Positions 35,633 to 51,598 of a DNA stretch of 64,000 nt are shown here, in pieces; the first letter of the stretch is position 1; every line of letters begins with the position of its first letter. The DNA comes from Paramecium octaurelia (lineage: Eukaryota; Ciliophora; Oligohymenophorea; Peniculida; Parameciidae). Both the position numbers and the translations under genes were made by a program. The stretch spans positions 427,556-491,555 of the forward strand of contig CAJJDP010000064.1 in assembly GCA_905182995.1 (NCBI GenBank). The letters are read 5' to 3'. The notes under the pieces are model-generated. The model saw only the letters and a program-made list of their open reading frames with translations, did not search any database and was not told the origin of the DNA.

Positions 35633-36589
35633 TCATATTAAAACAAATTCGAGATCCCTGCAACATAAGGCTAGTCCCTCTTTATTTTTGAATTTGTTGG
35701 GATTTGATTCTGAACTCCAAATGTTAGTGTTATTCCAAACACCCCATCCCATATTCTTAGCGATATTGATACCAAAGGAATAGAGCTCTACGGTTGTGCA
35801 AAGATGATAACTAAAAGGGCATGATTTCGCCTATTCAAATTAACAATTTTCACAATGCAATAACACCCAATCTCCATTCAATTAAAATAATTAAGATGAT
35901 GCCAGAATTTCCCATTCCTCTATCTTTCTGTTAAATAGTTTCAATGTATCTAGATTGAATGAGGGTAATTCATTCTCTAAACCAATTTTCAGTTTTTTAA
36001 AACTAATGGCTTTTCCTGATTGCAATTTTGCACATTCAATTCCATTCACAAATAGTTTAATTGATTTATCTGATAACACCAAGAACAATTGATACCATAA
36101 TTAAGGCTACAACCTCATGTTGGAAGCAACACTTTATGAATTTTCTTTAATGGCAAATGTGGGAATGGTGGTATCAACAACAATGGAAACTGAATTTTAA
36201 TGATCTTCTATTTCATCAAAAAGAGTCAGGATATTTCCGACTTCTTTTATTTTTCTTCCAATTTCTTCAAACATTATCTAAAAACTGACAGTCCATTATG
36301 AACCTTCAAATGAGGGAACAAATTAGACTTCAAATTCAGAATCCTTTTTGAAATATACCCCAGTTCCCATCATTGAAGATGATCTCGATAACTCATTGAT
36401 GTTGGTAATGTGATTATGAGGACCTGAATCTACTAATTTATCTAGATCAAAATTCCAAAAGCCAAAATATGGCTAATACTTTTCCCTTATTTTCATTCCA
36501 GGAGCACACAAGGTTTGGACATTTAGACCGCAATCATATTCTTCAAGTGAATATATTGTCAATATGAATAAGTTTATAAATATAAACAT
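35633..36589 (-). CDS. secreted LamG/concanavalin-like protein with Cys-rich tail, 318 aa
   Basis: ATG 36589-36587, stop 35635-35633, intronless (957 bases). MFIFINLFILTIYSLEE is a clear signal peptide. Residues about 60-225 look like a beta-sandwich of LamG/pentraxin type (QWTVSFQIMFEE, WYQLFLVLSDKSIKLFVNG, NLDTLKLFNRKIEEWEI). The last 80 residues carry paired cysteines: CENCQFEQAKSC, YHLCTTVELYSFG, ALCCRDLE. A surface or secreted carbohydrate-binding role is inferred. Its stop codon is separated by a single base from the stop of the opposite-strand cyclophilin-FBPase gene. Confidence 0.75.
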
Positions 36590-36657
36590 TTCTGATGATT
36601 TTATTATTTAACATTTGAACTGAGTTGAATTTTGTAATTAAGTTTAAAATAAAAAAA

Positions 36658-37230
36658 ATGGACTAAATATCAGATGAGGCGATCAATGCTATGCCAAAGA
36701 AACCACAAAATGCTTACATGTTATTCAGAGCGGATACTTATGATGACCTTAAGAAAAAGAACTAAGATAAAAGTATGACTGAATTGACTTCAATGATATC
36801 AGCCTTGTGGGGAGAGTTGGAAGACAAGAAGAAGGAAGTATTTCATTTATTAAGAACTCTAAATTAGAAATACAACAAAGATTATGACAAGGCTACTGAG
36901 TAATACAAGACTGATTATGCCGGGTGGTTGAAGAAGTACAAGTTGGATGAGGATAAAGTAAAGAAGTTTCTCAAGGACAATAAATAAGCTAAAAAGAGGA
37001 ATAAGAAGGGTTCCAAGAAGGTTACTAAAGCTTCAAAGAATGAAGACGAAAGTGACGATGAGGATGAACAGAAAATTTAGTCATTAAAAAATAAGAACTA
37101 AAAAAAACAATAAGAGTAGAAGGAGTAGAATGTGTAAAAGAACACTAAAGACAATAAGGAGTAATAGAAACCCAAGGTAAATCCATAATAATAGAAGGAG
37201 AAGGATAAGAAAGAAAACAAGAAAAAGTGA
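36658..37230 (+). CDS. HMG-box protein, 190 aa
   Basis: ATG 36658-36660 to TGA 37228-37230, intronless. The HMG box spans about residues 12-85: MPKKPQNAYMLFRADTYDDL, LTSMISALWGELEDKKKEVF and YKTDYAGWLKKY. PKxPxxAYMLF is the family hallmark. The tail of about 100 residues is Lys/Gln/Glu-rich, with an acidic patch (DESDDEDE) flanked by basic runs, as in FACT/SSRP1-like and nuclear HMGB proteins. It probably bends DNA or binds nucleosomes in the nucleus. Confidence 0.88.
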
Positions 37231-37269
37231 TTAATTTATAATAAATTATAATTAAAATAATTCCTTATA

Positions 37270-38184
37270 ATGAGTTAAATTGAATAACTTTGCCAAGACT
37301 CCAATTTATCATGCGGAAGGGGAATTTTTATAGGAATTTATGCTGGATTAATTTTTGCAATTTCAATCTATTGTTTAATAAAGCTTTATGGATTTATGGG
37401 CAGAATATCCTATGAAATGATACCTTTAACCACATGTGCCATTCAATCTTCTTTGCATTTCATCAATGACATCTTTTTAGTTACAAACTCTTTATAAATC
37501 GTTATAATTTACTTTTGTTTACAAACTTTCATATTGATTTCGCAAAGCTTTTTTCATTTGTACTACAAAATGACGTATTCTTCTGAAGAATTTTAAGGAT
37601 ATCGATAGAAATAAAAGTATAGCTTGTTAATATTTTAAATACTTTTTACAACAATAATCCTAGTATATTTGATTTAACTAGATGATTAGAATTGTTTGGT
37701 CTATTTCAACTTAGGATTAGCTCTATAATTCATAATTATTTTATTTAGTGTGTTAATATCAATACTATATGGTTAGAAATTAAAATAAGTTATGAACAAA
37801 CATGAATAAACAAACGTGACAAAAATAGCAAATTATTAAACGACAGCTGTGTAGATAGTTTTGACCACTACTGCAGTTTTTGAATTTATTATGTCAATTT
37901 TATCACTTACCACATTTTAAGGATTGTTTTGTAATTTACCATTAAATAATTCTAATGGTGATGGATTTACATCTGGAGAGAATGTATACTTGACTTTCTT
38001 CTCCATTATAGAAATGACTCCTTGTATTTTAGTACCGATAATTTTTTTCTACCTCCCATAAATATCATAATAATAAAACCAAAAGCAAGAGTTCAACTTG
38101 AATGACACATTTTTATTATAATCTGCAAGACCATCTTTGGATTTCAGTGGATTAATAAATATTTCTATTGAATTAAAATAATGA
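37270..38184 (+). CDS. seven-transmembrane protein, 304 aa
   Basis: ATG 37270-37272 to TGA 38182-38184, intronless. Seven hydrophobic segments can be counted, for example IFIGIYAGLIFAISIYCLI, IVIIYFCLQTFILISQS, YSLLIFQILFTTIILVYLI, ALQFIIILFSVLISILYG and VLTTTAVFEFIMSILSLTTF. The N-terminus is short with two cysteines. The arrangement fits THH1/TOM1-TOM3-like or GPCR-like proteins; no DRY or NPxxY signature is present. The C-terminal tail is short and Gln-rich. Ligand and partner are unknown. Confidence 0.75.
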
Positions 38185-38271
38185 AATTATTCACTTTATT
38201 TAAAAATATATTAAGAGATTTTGTGTATACAACAGAAATTGGCGCAATATAATTATATAATTAATTAAAAA

Positions 38272-40731
<2,460 letters not shown>

Positions 40732-40778
40732 TTTATATTATGTAATTTTATATAATATTATATTTTTTTAATTAACAG

Positions 40779-42065
<1,287 letters not shown>

Positions 42066-42427
42066 TTAAATTAATTATAATTATAATTGTTTTATATTAA
42101 CATTTGTTAATTTTCTAACTTGCTCTCCATTTTTATAATTTTTCTTACAATTAACTACCAATTAAATTAAATTAAAAAATATTTATTTCCAAATTAATGA
42201 AATCAACATAAATGATTAAATTATTAAGATCTATAATTTTTTTAGATATTTGTGATAAACAATTATTCAAATAATACATAAAATTGACTTTATACTTATA
42301 TTATTATTATATATTTGGACCAATCTAGAAATGATATTATTCTAGGTTAAAGCAATATACTAAATTCTTATTAGCCTAACATATTATTATATATAAATAA
42401 ACTTTCAAGAACAGCTCAAATAAAACT
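42066..42427. other. intergenic, nothing recognised
   Basis: AT-rich, about 360 bases between two same-strand genes. No protein-like frame. Confidence 0.6.
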
Positions 42428-43661
42428 ATGCAAAAGTAGCTAGAGCAACTAGAAATCCCAAGAGGACAATCTTTCACATTTGATTCTAATAGGCCATTTA
42501 TTTATTACTATTCTGTTGCCAAACCATTACCTGATAATATAGTTGATGATTTAGTTGTTTGTTGTTAGATAAGAACCTGGTTAATAAAATAGTTGCCCAA
42601 AGTTTGGTTTTTAATGGCTAGTACGACAGCTCACATTTTAATAGAGAAACAACAACCTAAGTTTGTGACTCAAAATTTTATTTTGGACATATTCATTTAT
42701 AGTTGGTTATCAGATGGGCTGGCAAACTTGAAAAAGGAATTGACAAATAGATTAAGCAAATTGATAGTTGAAAATGAGAAATTAGAAAGGCTAGTCGATA
42801 TATTTACATAAGAAATTGTCTCAGTTTAAGAAGAGTTTTCAAAATTTCATAAATCAGAATACCTTCTCAATTATAATGATAGTTGTGTACAACCTTTAAT
42901 AGTATTTCGAGAAAAAGGAAAAAATGAGAACTAATCACTAATAAAAAGAATTGATGAATTAAATGTTGATGACGATAGTAGAGATTCAACATTATCATCT
43001 TCCTAAATTTCTCAAACACTTACAAATAAAGACATTGATAGAAGTAAATCTGATGTTAGAGAAGTCACAGCAGCACTTTAAAATAGTAAGATGAGAAAAT
43101 TTACCAAGTAAATGGAAAAGATGACACAAAATGTTTTTTCAGAATTAATTAAATATAATGCGTAAGATCAATAATGGCAAATAGCTAGATAATTTGTTGT
43201 CATTATATTAGAAACTAGCATTTAGTCTGATCACTATTTAAAAACCTAAGAAAAAGTTAGATTTTTATAGCCGGCTTTGCTTTTTTATAAAAAGGCATTA
43301 TAGGTTTGGATTCTGGCAAAATTTTCATCTCAATAATTTAACTAAGCAACTAGAAATTCGTAAGAAAATAAAGTAAGAATATAATAGTAATCTAGATGAT
43401 ATTCAGCTAATTCTTATGTAAAGCTAAAAACTTTATGGGGAAATTTTGGAATGAAAAACTAGTTATCCCTCTGCATACAGTATTTTAAATTGCAGAGCAA
43501 ACTTATCCTGAAGTATAATAAGAAAAAAATGTTATCGAAGTATGTCAATTTTAATATTTTAGTAAATGAAAAAGTTTTCTATTTTATTAAAGGAAAAACT
43601 CGTAGCATTATGGGACCAAAATTTGGCTCAATGCACAAAATAGCTTATTTAATAATAATGA
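42428..43661 (+). CDS. hypothetical protein, 395 aa
   Basis: ATG 42428-42430 to TGA 43659-43661 with introns 43373-43395 and 43540-43562 (23 each); exon sum 1,188. The N-terminal third is well mixed (FTFDSNRPFIYYYSVAKPLP, WFLMASTTAHIL) and may be globular. The centre is charged and helical (RLSKLIVENEKLERLVDIF), with a Ser-rich linker, and the C-terminal part is again helical (FLQPALLFYKKALQVWILAK). No family recognised. Confidence 0.7.
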
Positions 43662-43725
43662 TTAATAATTAAAATTAATTGAAAATCTAATATTAGAATT
43701 TTTCAAACGATATATATACTAGTTC

Positions 43726-45995
43726 TCAGTTTTTTTCTGTTACACTTGATTATATGTTAAGCATCCCCGAATTCATCAATGTCATAGATAAATGAGCTTT
43801 ATCCTTTCTAACTTATTTTAATTAGGATTGTAAACTGTCAATCTTTATTTTTTGAGAATTAGTTTCATCCTTTAATTGCATGATTTGACTTTCGTATTCT
43901 TGAACTTATTTCTCATTCAAAGCAATTCCACTCATTTAAGATGACATTATTTGTTATTTCATTTCTTTACTATTCTTTTTTAAATCGTTTATACTCTTTT
44001 CATGAATGGATATTAATTAGTTTTTCTGTTTTATTTCTTCCTATAAACCCTATAATACATTTTCTAATTCAACTATTTAGTGCTTATATTCATTTGTTTT
44101 CTGAATAAGATGTTTATTTAACTAATAAATAAAAACATGTAAATACCTCTTTTTCTTTATCGATATTATCTCCTTTATTTCCTAATTTCAAATTTCCTAA
44201 TTACTCAATATTATTTTTAAGTTCTTTTATCTGATTATTCAGCTTGTATTCATTTTTTGCCTATTATTCAACCTTCTTCGATAACTCGGCTATAGTTATT
44301 TTTTATTATTTTATTTAGTTGAAGTAGGCTTCATTTTCTTTTTCATTATTATAACTAACATTAGATAACTTTTCTTGAAATTCGCTGAGTTAAGTTTTAT
44401 AAGTGAAATTAATTTCAATTACTTAATTAAGATTGTTAATAAGTTCATCTAATTTTTATTTTTTTTCTTCTAATTCCGTTCTAAGATCTAGGTTTTAAGA
44501 TTTCAAATCATTATAATTTTAATTTTAGGGTTAGACGGAATTCATTTCTTTTAATTTTTGATTAAGGTAAGCAATCTAATTGATATTTTCTCTATTCAGA
44601 TTTTTTGATTAAGTTTCTAGTTAAGATAATTAATCATTCAGCATTTAAATTTTGTCTTATTACTTTTTAATTGTTTCTACTGCTGTTTTATATTCTTAAT
44701 TCAATACTTAAACTTTTTATTCCAAAAATAATTGTTATTAATCTTTGGCTTATTATAAACTATTTTTTTCATTTTTTAACTTATTAATAATTTCGTCATA
44801 ATGATTTTGAATTTGTTATTTTTCCTTTAGATTTTTTTAAGACACCTCATCCAATTTATCATTTAGCTCTTTTAGATGATTCTTTTTTACGGATTCTAAA
44901 TCTTTAGCGTTTTATGATTCAATATTAATGATTTATTGACTTAGAATGATGTTATGTTATTTTAATTCATCAATTACTTGTTCTAAAGACATCATGTCCT
45001 GAGTATGATTTTGAATCATATCTTTGATATTATGCTCATATTTTTCTAAGGCTTAGTTAAACTCATTCTACAATCGTTCTAATTCAAATTATTTTTCTGA
45101 TAGTAATTCTTCCTTAGTACTCAAATCTTGCACTCTTTTTTCTAATTAATTTGAAAGCTCTTTGGTTTAAAATATTAGCGAATTTAACTATTCTTATTTA
45201 TCATTAACATCCTTTTATAATGAGTTAATTTTATTGTTGAGCAATTTTGTAGATTAGTTCAATTCATTAACTTTTAGGTTGTACTTTTGCTACCATTAAC
45301 TTTCTATTTTTTATTTTTATTCACTTTCATTGTTCTTAATTTGTTGCAGTTCTCTTTGGTGTGATAATTGCATAGTTTAAATCTAATCATTATACTATTT
45401 TTATTGAATTATTTTATTTTATTCATTAGCAATTAGTTGTTATTTCTATTCATCGTTTTGCTTAATAAGTTAGTCCAACTATTTTTGTTGTTCTGCAATT
45501 TTTTTATTTGATTATGCTAGTGCTTTTTTTAACTAGGAATAAAGGGTTTGTGTACTTCATTATTAGCCTGAATAAAGAATTCAAGTTGTTCAGCCTATCG
45601 CAGGATATTAGCATTTTATTCTTTCATCTTTTAAGGGTCTTATTGCCTCACAAATGGTGCACAACTACTTTAAGGAGAAGAAAGGGTAGGTTAAACTACA
45701 AAATCAGGTTAAGTTTGCAAAGGTGTCACTTGACTCTAACCATTAATTGTTGGTTAGTTTCGTCGAGGACTATTTACATTTTGAATTTAGTCTAATTTGG
45801 CTATCAATCCTGATACATCCCTAGTATAATCAACAGTTTTTACTGCTAAAATTGTTTCTAATCATTTATTAAGGATTGAAGAACTTAAGGGGATTTGATT
45901 GATTAGGGTGTTTGTTGGGGAATCGATATTACTTTTGATGGGTCTAAAGTTAATTAAAAATTACTTTGAGGTGTAGGTTAGTATTGCTAAATCAT
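43726..45995 (-). CDS. long coiled-coil protein, 732 aa
   Basis: ATG 45995-45993 (MIQQYQPTPQSNFQL), stop 43728-43726; introns 45821-45843, 45533-45555 and 44122-44146; exon sum 2,199. A Pro/Gln/Ser-rich N-terminal head of about 130 residues is followed by nearly uninterrupted heptad-type coiled coil rich in Lys, Glu, Gln, Asn and Leu (KIAEQQKQLDQLIKQNDEQK, LEKRVQDLSTKEELL). The extreme C-terminus is not coiled (LSMTLMNSGMLNIQSS). Such proteins in ciliates are often basal-body, cytoskeletal or golgin-like tethers; no specific assignment is possible. Confidence 0.82.
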
Positions 45996-46168
45996 AGAAC
46001 TAATATTTGATAATTTTTATCCAAGTTATTGATTTTACATTGTGGATTAGCAGTTAATATAATTTTATAATAAATAATAATATTTAAAAGGAAAGAACTA
46101 ATGTAAATTAAAAGTGAATAATATCTAAATAATTTTAAGTAGATATTTTCAACATCAGTTTTCATTGA

Positions 46169-47338
46169 TCAATTATTTGGAGATTCATCTAAGTTTAACC
46201 ATTTGACTCTTTTACCATTTTCCCACAATCCCTCTTTTTTCTCACCATTGGGCAAAGTAATCATTCCTTTTCCATGTTATTTGCCGTTAATCCAATATCC
46301 CTCGTACTTTCTTCCATTTTCCCATTAGAAAATCCCAAAACCATGTTTTTTATCATCCTTGTAATCTCCATCATATCGTTTCCCGTCTGCCCATTGAGTG
46401 ATACCCTTTCCATTCATCTTACTATTATTCCATTAACCTTTATATGACTTACCATCTTTCCAATAATATTCTCCATATCCAGTGATGTCATTCTCAACGA
46501 AATCTCCTTTATAGTAGCTACCATCAGCAAATGTGAGAGTGCCTTGACCATGTTTCTTTCCATTTTCATATCTACCCTAACAATATAGTACTCATAATCT
46601 ATATACTTCATATTTAGCACCATCTGGCCAAACCTCCACTCCTTAGCCATGCTATAAATCGTTCTTCCAATCTCCTTCATATCTGGCCCCGCCTAATTTA
46701 TTATCCAATTTAATAACCACTATGAATGTAAACTCCACGACCGTTTGCCATGTCATCCAACCATTAACCTTCATAAATATCACCATCCACATGCACTTTA
46801 ATTTTATAATTTTAATCTACCTAGTTTTCCAAATCCATTAGCCTTATCTTCGACCCACTCTCCTTCATAAAAGCTCCTATCGGGCCAAACGTATTTCCCT
46901 TAACCGTCTCTTAAGCAATTTTTCCATTCCCCTTCATAAACTCCTCCATTTTTCATTTCTATTGCACTCAGCTTCATCCTAGTAAATTTTCCTTTCGTCG
47001 ATTAAACTAATGACAAATATTATTCCTCTGGTTTGTTATCGTCTACACTCTCATCATAATATTTTACCATTTTCCCTTTTCATTAATTTCGGAGAAGAAC
47101 TGTCCTCTATTGAATTGTTTCTTGCTCCTGCCATTTAAGCAACGTCTTCATCCTTAAGATGCGCCCCGTTTTTCTCTTTTCCCTAATCATAATTTCTCTT
47201 TTGTACATCATTCTCCTAATGTTGACCCACATCTAGTTTAGCACTAGGTTTTTGTTAGCTTAACTGTTTTTAATTAGTATTGAGTTCCACTTCGTCCATT
47301 CCTTTGGTTTAGCACTGACAAGAACAAGCATTACCCAT
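46169..47338 (-). CDS. MORN-repeat protein with N-terminal acylation motif, 354 aa
   Basis: ATG 47338-47336, stop 46171-46169; introns 47043-47067, 46796-46820, 46693-46717 (25 each) and 46577-46606 (30, containing TGA); exon sum 1,065. The N-terminus MGNACSCQC fits N-myristoylation at Gly2 with nearby palmitoylatable cysteines. After a charged linker come about nine MORN repeats of 23 residues, such as YEGEWKNCLRDGQGKYVWPD, YEGQWLDDMANGRGVYIHS and YKGDFVENDITGYGEYYWKD. MORN arrays bind lipids or build cortical scaffolds in protists. Membrane anchoring plus MORN suggests a cortical or ciliary-membrane role. Confidence 0.9.
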
Positions 47339-47518
47339 TTAATCGAGTAGAAAAATTAATTATATTATATTTATAAATTAATCAACTTAATCATCTTTCG
47401 TTAAACTTTGCGATAATCATCCGAGATTGTTTAAAAATTAGTATGACTTATTTGAAATACAAAATTGATTTGTTTTTTTATCATATCGATTTTTATAATT
47501 AAAATTAATAAAAGTATA

Positions 47519-48154
47519 ATGAAGTGCTCGTGCAACAATGATTTTATTATACAATTTTCAGATGACAAATTGTACATCTAAACTTGTATTTAAATTGTAT
47601 CGATTATTCATAGGTAATAATTCACAAAATTTTATCCCAAAATATCAAGGATAACCTGAACCTATTAATGAAAGTAATGATGAAAATAATTAAATTTTAC
47701 GCTTTATGTAATAATTTACCAATAAGAATCTTGATTAAAATTCTTTTAAATAGATTTTTGAGTTCAATGCAAATAGTTAAAGTGTATAACATTATATAAA
47801 TTGTAGCATTTTAAAATGTCATTTGATAATGATAATAATTTTAGAATCATGAGTTCTCAATAGCCTATAATTAATCAATGCCTTTGCGAACATGAATAAA
47901 AAAAACAGAAAAAATAAAAACAGAAAGCGAAACAACCACAACCTAAACCGACTATTGAAAAAACGCAAGAAAACTCAGATTCTAAAACATCTCAAAAATA
48001 ATCGAAAGCTCATTCTTAAGTGAATGAGGATATTCGCATTTTTGAAGATAAAATTCGATCATATACATCTGACATAGATGAATCGAAAAAAAAAACATTA
48101 AATCTTCCATTGGAATGGATAAAAAAATTGGGAACTTAGAAGAAGAAGAAGTGA
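47519..48154 (+). CDS. hypothetical Lys/Gln-rich protein, 194 aa
   Basis: ATG 47519-47521 (MKCSCNNDF) to TGA 48152-48154; introns 47586-47613 (28) and 47784-47806 (23) join an upstream acidic part (GQPEPINESNDENNQILRF) in frame with a downstream basic part (CEHEQKKQKKQKQKAKQPQ); exon sum 585. The C-terminal segment, residues 140-194, is charged and ends in KKKK. No domain recognised; without the second intron two separate small frames would be called. Confidence 0.68.
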
Positions 48155-48293
48155 GAATGATAACAATACACAATCTTTAAAACAAATCATTTTAAAATTT
48201 AAAATTAGTTAATTTTTGAATTATGTATCAAATTCAATATTTACAAATATTACATACAAGATATATATAAAATATAAAAGATCAGTATGGTTA

Positions 48294-49314
48294 TCAATTA
48301 AAGTTCTCCAATAATGCCAATCTAGCTTGTATTTGGTTGACAAGCAAATCATTTAATTTCTCTTCTTTTTCAACATTTATTTTTGTATTAGTTTCCTCCT
48401 CTAACTTTTGTGCTTCATTATTTAACAGCTTTATTTAATCTAAAGTCTTTTACACCCTATCCTAAGAAGAAATTAGACTATCATCAAAAATGTTTCTCTA
48501 AATATTGTAATGTTGATACCCATTAAGCTGGTTATACATCTTGCACCTTTTTATGCATGTGAATACCCTCAGCCTAATCCTTTTTCTTGCATTAAGTTTA
48601 TGTAATTGGTGACAATTTTTAAACTTATTGATGCCTCACTTTTATTTTGATTTCTGGCTATTTTTTTTCTTCGAGCTTGTCATCTACCTATAATATTTTT
48701 TCTAGTTTTTTAATTAAATATTTATCTATTTATTATAATTGACTAACTTCAGAGCTGGTATTGTTAGATTACTCGTGCAGAGAAATTGGTTTGGATTTTG
48801 AGTTGAATAGAAAGGCATCTGAAGGATCCTCATGAAAAGTCTTTATAACTGGTCTTGAGTAAATCTCTTTAACAATTTCTGAATACTTTGATTAGACCTA
48901 TTTTCTTGCTTTTATTTGTTATCTTTTGGCTATCAATCTTAATTGCTCCTCTTGCTATTCATGGAGTAATTTAATGTAAGTATTAGATCTCTAAAATTCT
49001 ACTTATGGAACCGACTTTTTCTTATTTTATCTTTCCATTTCCTTAACAATTTTATTACCATCATATTGCTATTAATGTAATAAAATTGAGCTGAAATTGA
49101 TTGGTTAACAGAGATGTTTTTTAGATGACATGATTTGTTTATGGAGTTGCTCTTAAATTTATCTTAATTCATTATCCTTATTTTATATTGCGATCTGTTC
49201 TCTTCTAATCCTTTCTTTTATTAGGAGAATTTTCTTGTTTTCTTCTAATAATTGTTCTTTTCTATTATTTTCTAATTCTTCCAAAATCGATGACTTGTTT
49301 AATCTCTGTTTCAT
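48294..49314 (-). CDS. coiled-coil protein, 332 aa
   Basis: ATG 49314-49312 (MKQRLNKSSILEELENNRKE), stop 48296-48294, one 22-base intron (48498-48519); exon sum 999. The first 80 residues and the last 60 (LNNEAQKLEEETNTKINVEK) form predicted coiled coil; the centre holds basic and Ser-rich segments (RPVIKTFHEDPSDAFLFNSK). No known family. It is followed upstream on the same strand by the 49357-51099 gene with a 42-base gap. Confidence 0.78.
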
Positions 49315-49356
49315 AAATATAAATAATTTTATTATAAATTATCATGATTTCTATTT

Positions 49357-51099
49357 TCATTTCTTTATTAAAACGCTTTGTATCATTCTTTTTTCGAGCA
49401 TATATTTATAGATTAAGTCTTTCAAAACTACTTTGTCAATGCATTTAAATAAATTTAAGTCCTTTACTTCAAAACCCTAAGCAGCAATCATAACCCCTCG
49501 CGCACCCGACTTCCCTTTTTTATAAACGGACCTAAACTTTGTGATAAATTCGGCCTTCAATAATTTGTAATAATTTTGAACAATTACTAATTATAGCTTT
49601 CTTTTAAGTATTAATAAAATTTTACCCATCCAAATAAGGGGATTTTTTAATCTCTTCATCAACTTAAAAATTTATGATGGTTTTATTCATTTGCTTTTTA
49701 ATTTCCTTCACCTCTAATAAATTAGATAATAATGTATACTTTCAATATCCTCCTTCTATATCTAATTGTACATGACCCCCCAATATTTATTCCATAACAT
49801 AATTATTCTTTAAACATAAGCTCCAACTTTTTTTTTATAATTTCTATATGAATCAATTACTGTTCTAATTAATCGTCTAAATCTATAAGTTTTTTGAATA
49901 ATTTCTCCAATCTAACCATAACTTTTCATAAAAGAAAAACAAATAAACTCAGCTCTTGTTTTTACTGTTTTTTGATAGATTTGAGCAAAAACACAAAGAC
50001 TTTGCAAAGTTTAAAATTTTGTCCTTTATTAAATAGTCTCGCCATGTTTAGTTAGGTACTTCTTTAAATTTAATCTTGTTCTGTGTTTTTTCCTTATTAT
50101 TGTGGCTTCATTCATCATATGATTCGCCATATACTATATCGAATGATAAAAATAGTTACTATATATTTAACTCGAATAAGCCTACAAATTAAAATCGAAT
50201 AGAGGTTAGCCAACCAACTTTTTTACTATTCCTTGATTGATTGATCTATTTGATCTCGAACATTCAAGATATCTTTGATAATCTTTTTTTTTTAAGAATG
50301 TTCATATCTCTCCCTAATTAAATCTTATTTATCTTAATCTATGATTTATTTATTAACTAAAGTTTCTTAAAATCTCTTTGCTGATTAAACTCTTCTAATT
50401 TAGAGCTACTTTTTTTGAGTTTCAGGTTCATATTGTCTTAAATTCATATTCATCAGTATTAAATCCTTTGATTATTTCCTTGTTAATGCGCTACTTATTC
50501 TACCTGACATAAATGCAGTCATTGGTCTTTCTTTTTCTTCCTAATCTTATTTTTATAACTTCTGTATTTTCATTCCATATTAAATCTTGGCATGAATAAT
50601 AGATTATTGTTAACTAAATATAGCCATATACAAAAATGGAGTAGTAAAAATGTTATCTTCTCCTGGCTCTGTATATCTTAGTACCTATTTTCTTTGAAAT
50701 GCTTCTTCAAAATTAAATCTATTTGGCGTTAAAGTGTGTCTTGAAATATAGAATTTCATTTTTGCTTAATTCGTAAAAGTAAAATCTAGGATTTTAATAC
50801 AAATACATACTAATGATTAATGGTTTCTTATGACCAGCTAATGGGACTTCAAAGTAATGGAACGTACATAATTGCAGATGTATAATATTAACTAATTTAG
50901 CATCTAATTGAGCTCTTAATTCTGAAATCACATAACCTGGTTATTTTTTTACAACTTCCGTTTAAAAATTGTGTTCAAAATCCTTTTTTGAAGGTACAAT
51001 CTACTTAAGTTTCCTGGCTTCCAATTAATTCAATAACTCATAATTTGTATGAATATTGTTTTGCTATACAATCGAATTTTTAAACTCCATAGTTTTCAT
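49357..51099 (-). CDS. unknown protein, 546 aa
   Basis: ATG 51099-51097 (MKTMEFKNSIVQQNN), stop 49359-49357; introns 50786-50810, 50134-50159, 49714-49739 and 49601-49625; exon sum 1,641. It is basic throughout, with long helical stretches. A segment near residues 380-450 (YRFRRLIRTVIDSYRNYKKK, YVQRIIMLWNKYWGVM) has IQ-like spacing of aromatic and basic residues that might bind calmodulin-type light chains. The C-terminus contains KGKSGARGVMIAAQGFEVKD. No family is recognised; a cytoskeletal or axonemal role would be a guess. Confidence 0.7.
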
Positions 51100-51135
51100 T
51101 TTATTAAATACAGAATATAAAAAATAAATTAAAGA

Positions 51136-51577
51136 ATGTTTTTAAAGTATGAATTAGACATTCAAAGATAGTTGGTGTAATAATTACAAAAGTTGATTAC
51201 ATAGGAGGTATCAACAATCATCCTTAATGTAAATTGATTTGTACAATATAAACAATTTTGGCTGAAATTGTATCGTTATATCACGACAAATGGATCCTAT
51301 AATTAGTAGACTTGCTTTATTTTTGTTGAATTAATACGTTTCTAACTTAAATTGAATAGACAAGAGGATATGATTGTGATCAAGCAGCTTTTTATAAGGA
51401 AAGTAATATAAATGGTTTGGAAGAAATTAAGAAATGTAATAATTTTGAAACAATTCATCCTTAAGATGGTGAAGCACAAGATATTGGAAAGCTACAGAAA
51501 TGCAATTTAAAACTTAAAAAAAAAGATGTTAATATGCCGAGAAAGGTTGTGAAGATATAATTATGTGTTACATTTGA
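51136..51577 (+). CDS. unresolved small multi-exon gene with Cys pairs
   Basis: A start at ATG 51136 (MFLKYELDIQRQLVQQLQ) is plausible, and the 3' part is convincing: GYDCDQAAFYKESNINGLEE, CNNFETIHPQD, a 23-base intron about 51469-51491, then KKRCQYAEKGCEDIIMCYI to TGA 51575-51577. I could not connect the 5' and 3' parts with acceptable introns, because there is almost no AG between 51200 and 51305. Cysteine spacing hints at a disulphide-bonded small protein, but no family is named. Confidence 0.35.
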
Positions 51578-51598
51578 TTAATAAAAATTATATTAATT

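Noticed and set aside
46414..46680. 88-aa minus-strand ORF starting MKEIGRTIYSMAKEW
   Set aside because: It is an out-of-frame reading of the MORN-repeat gene; the repeats in the true frame are unmistakable.
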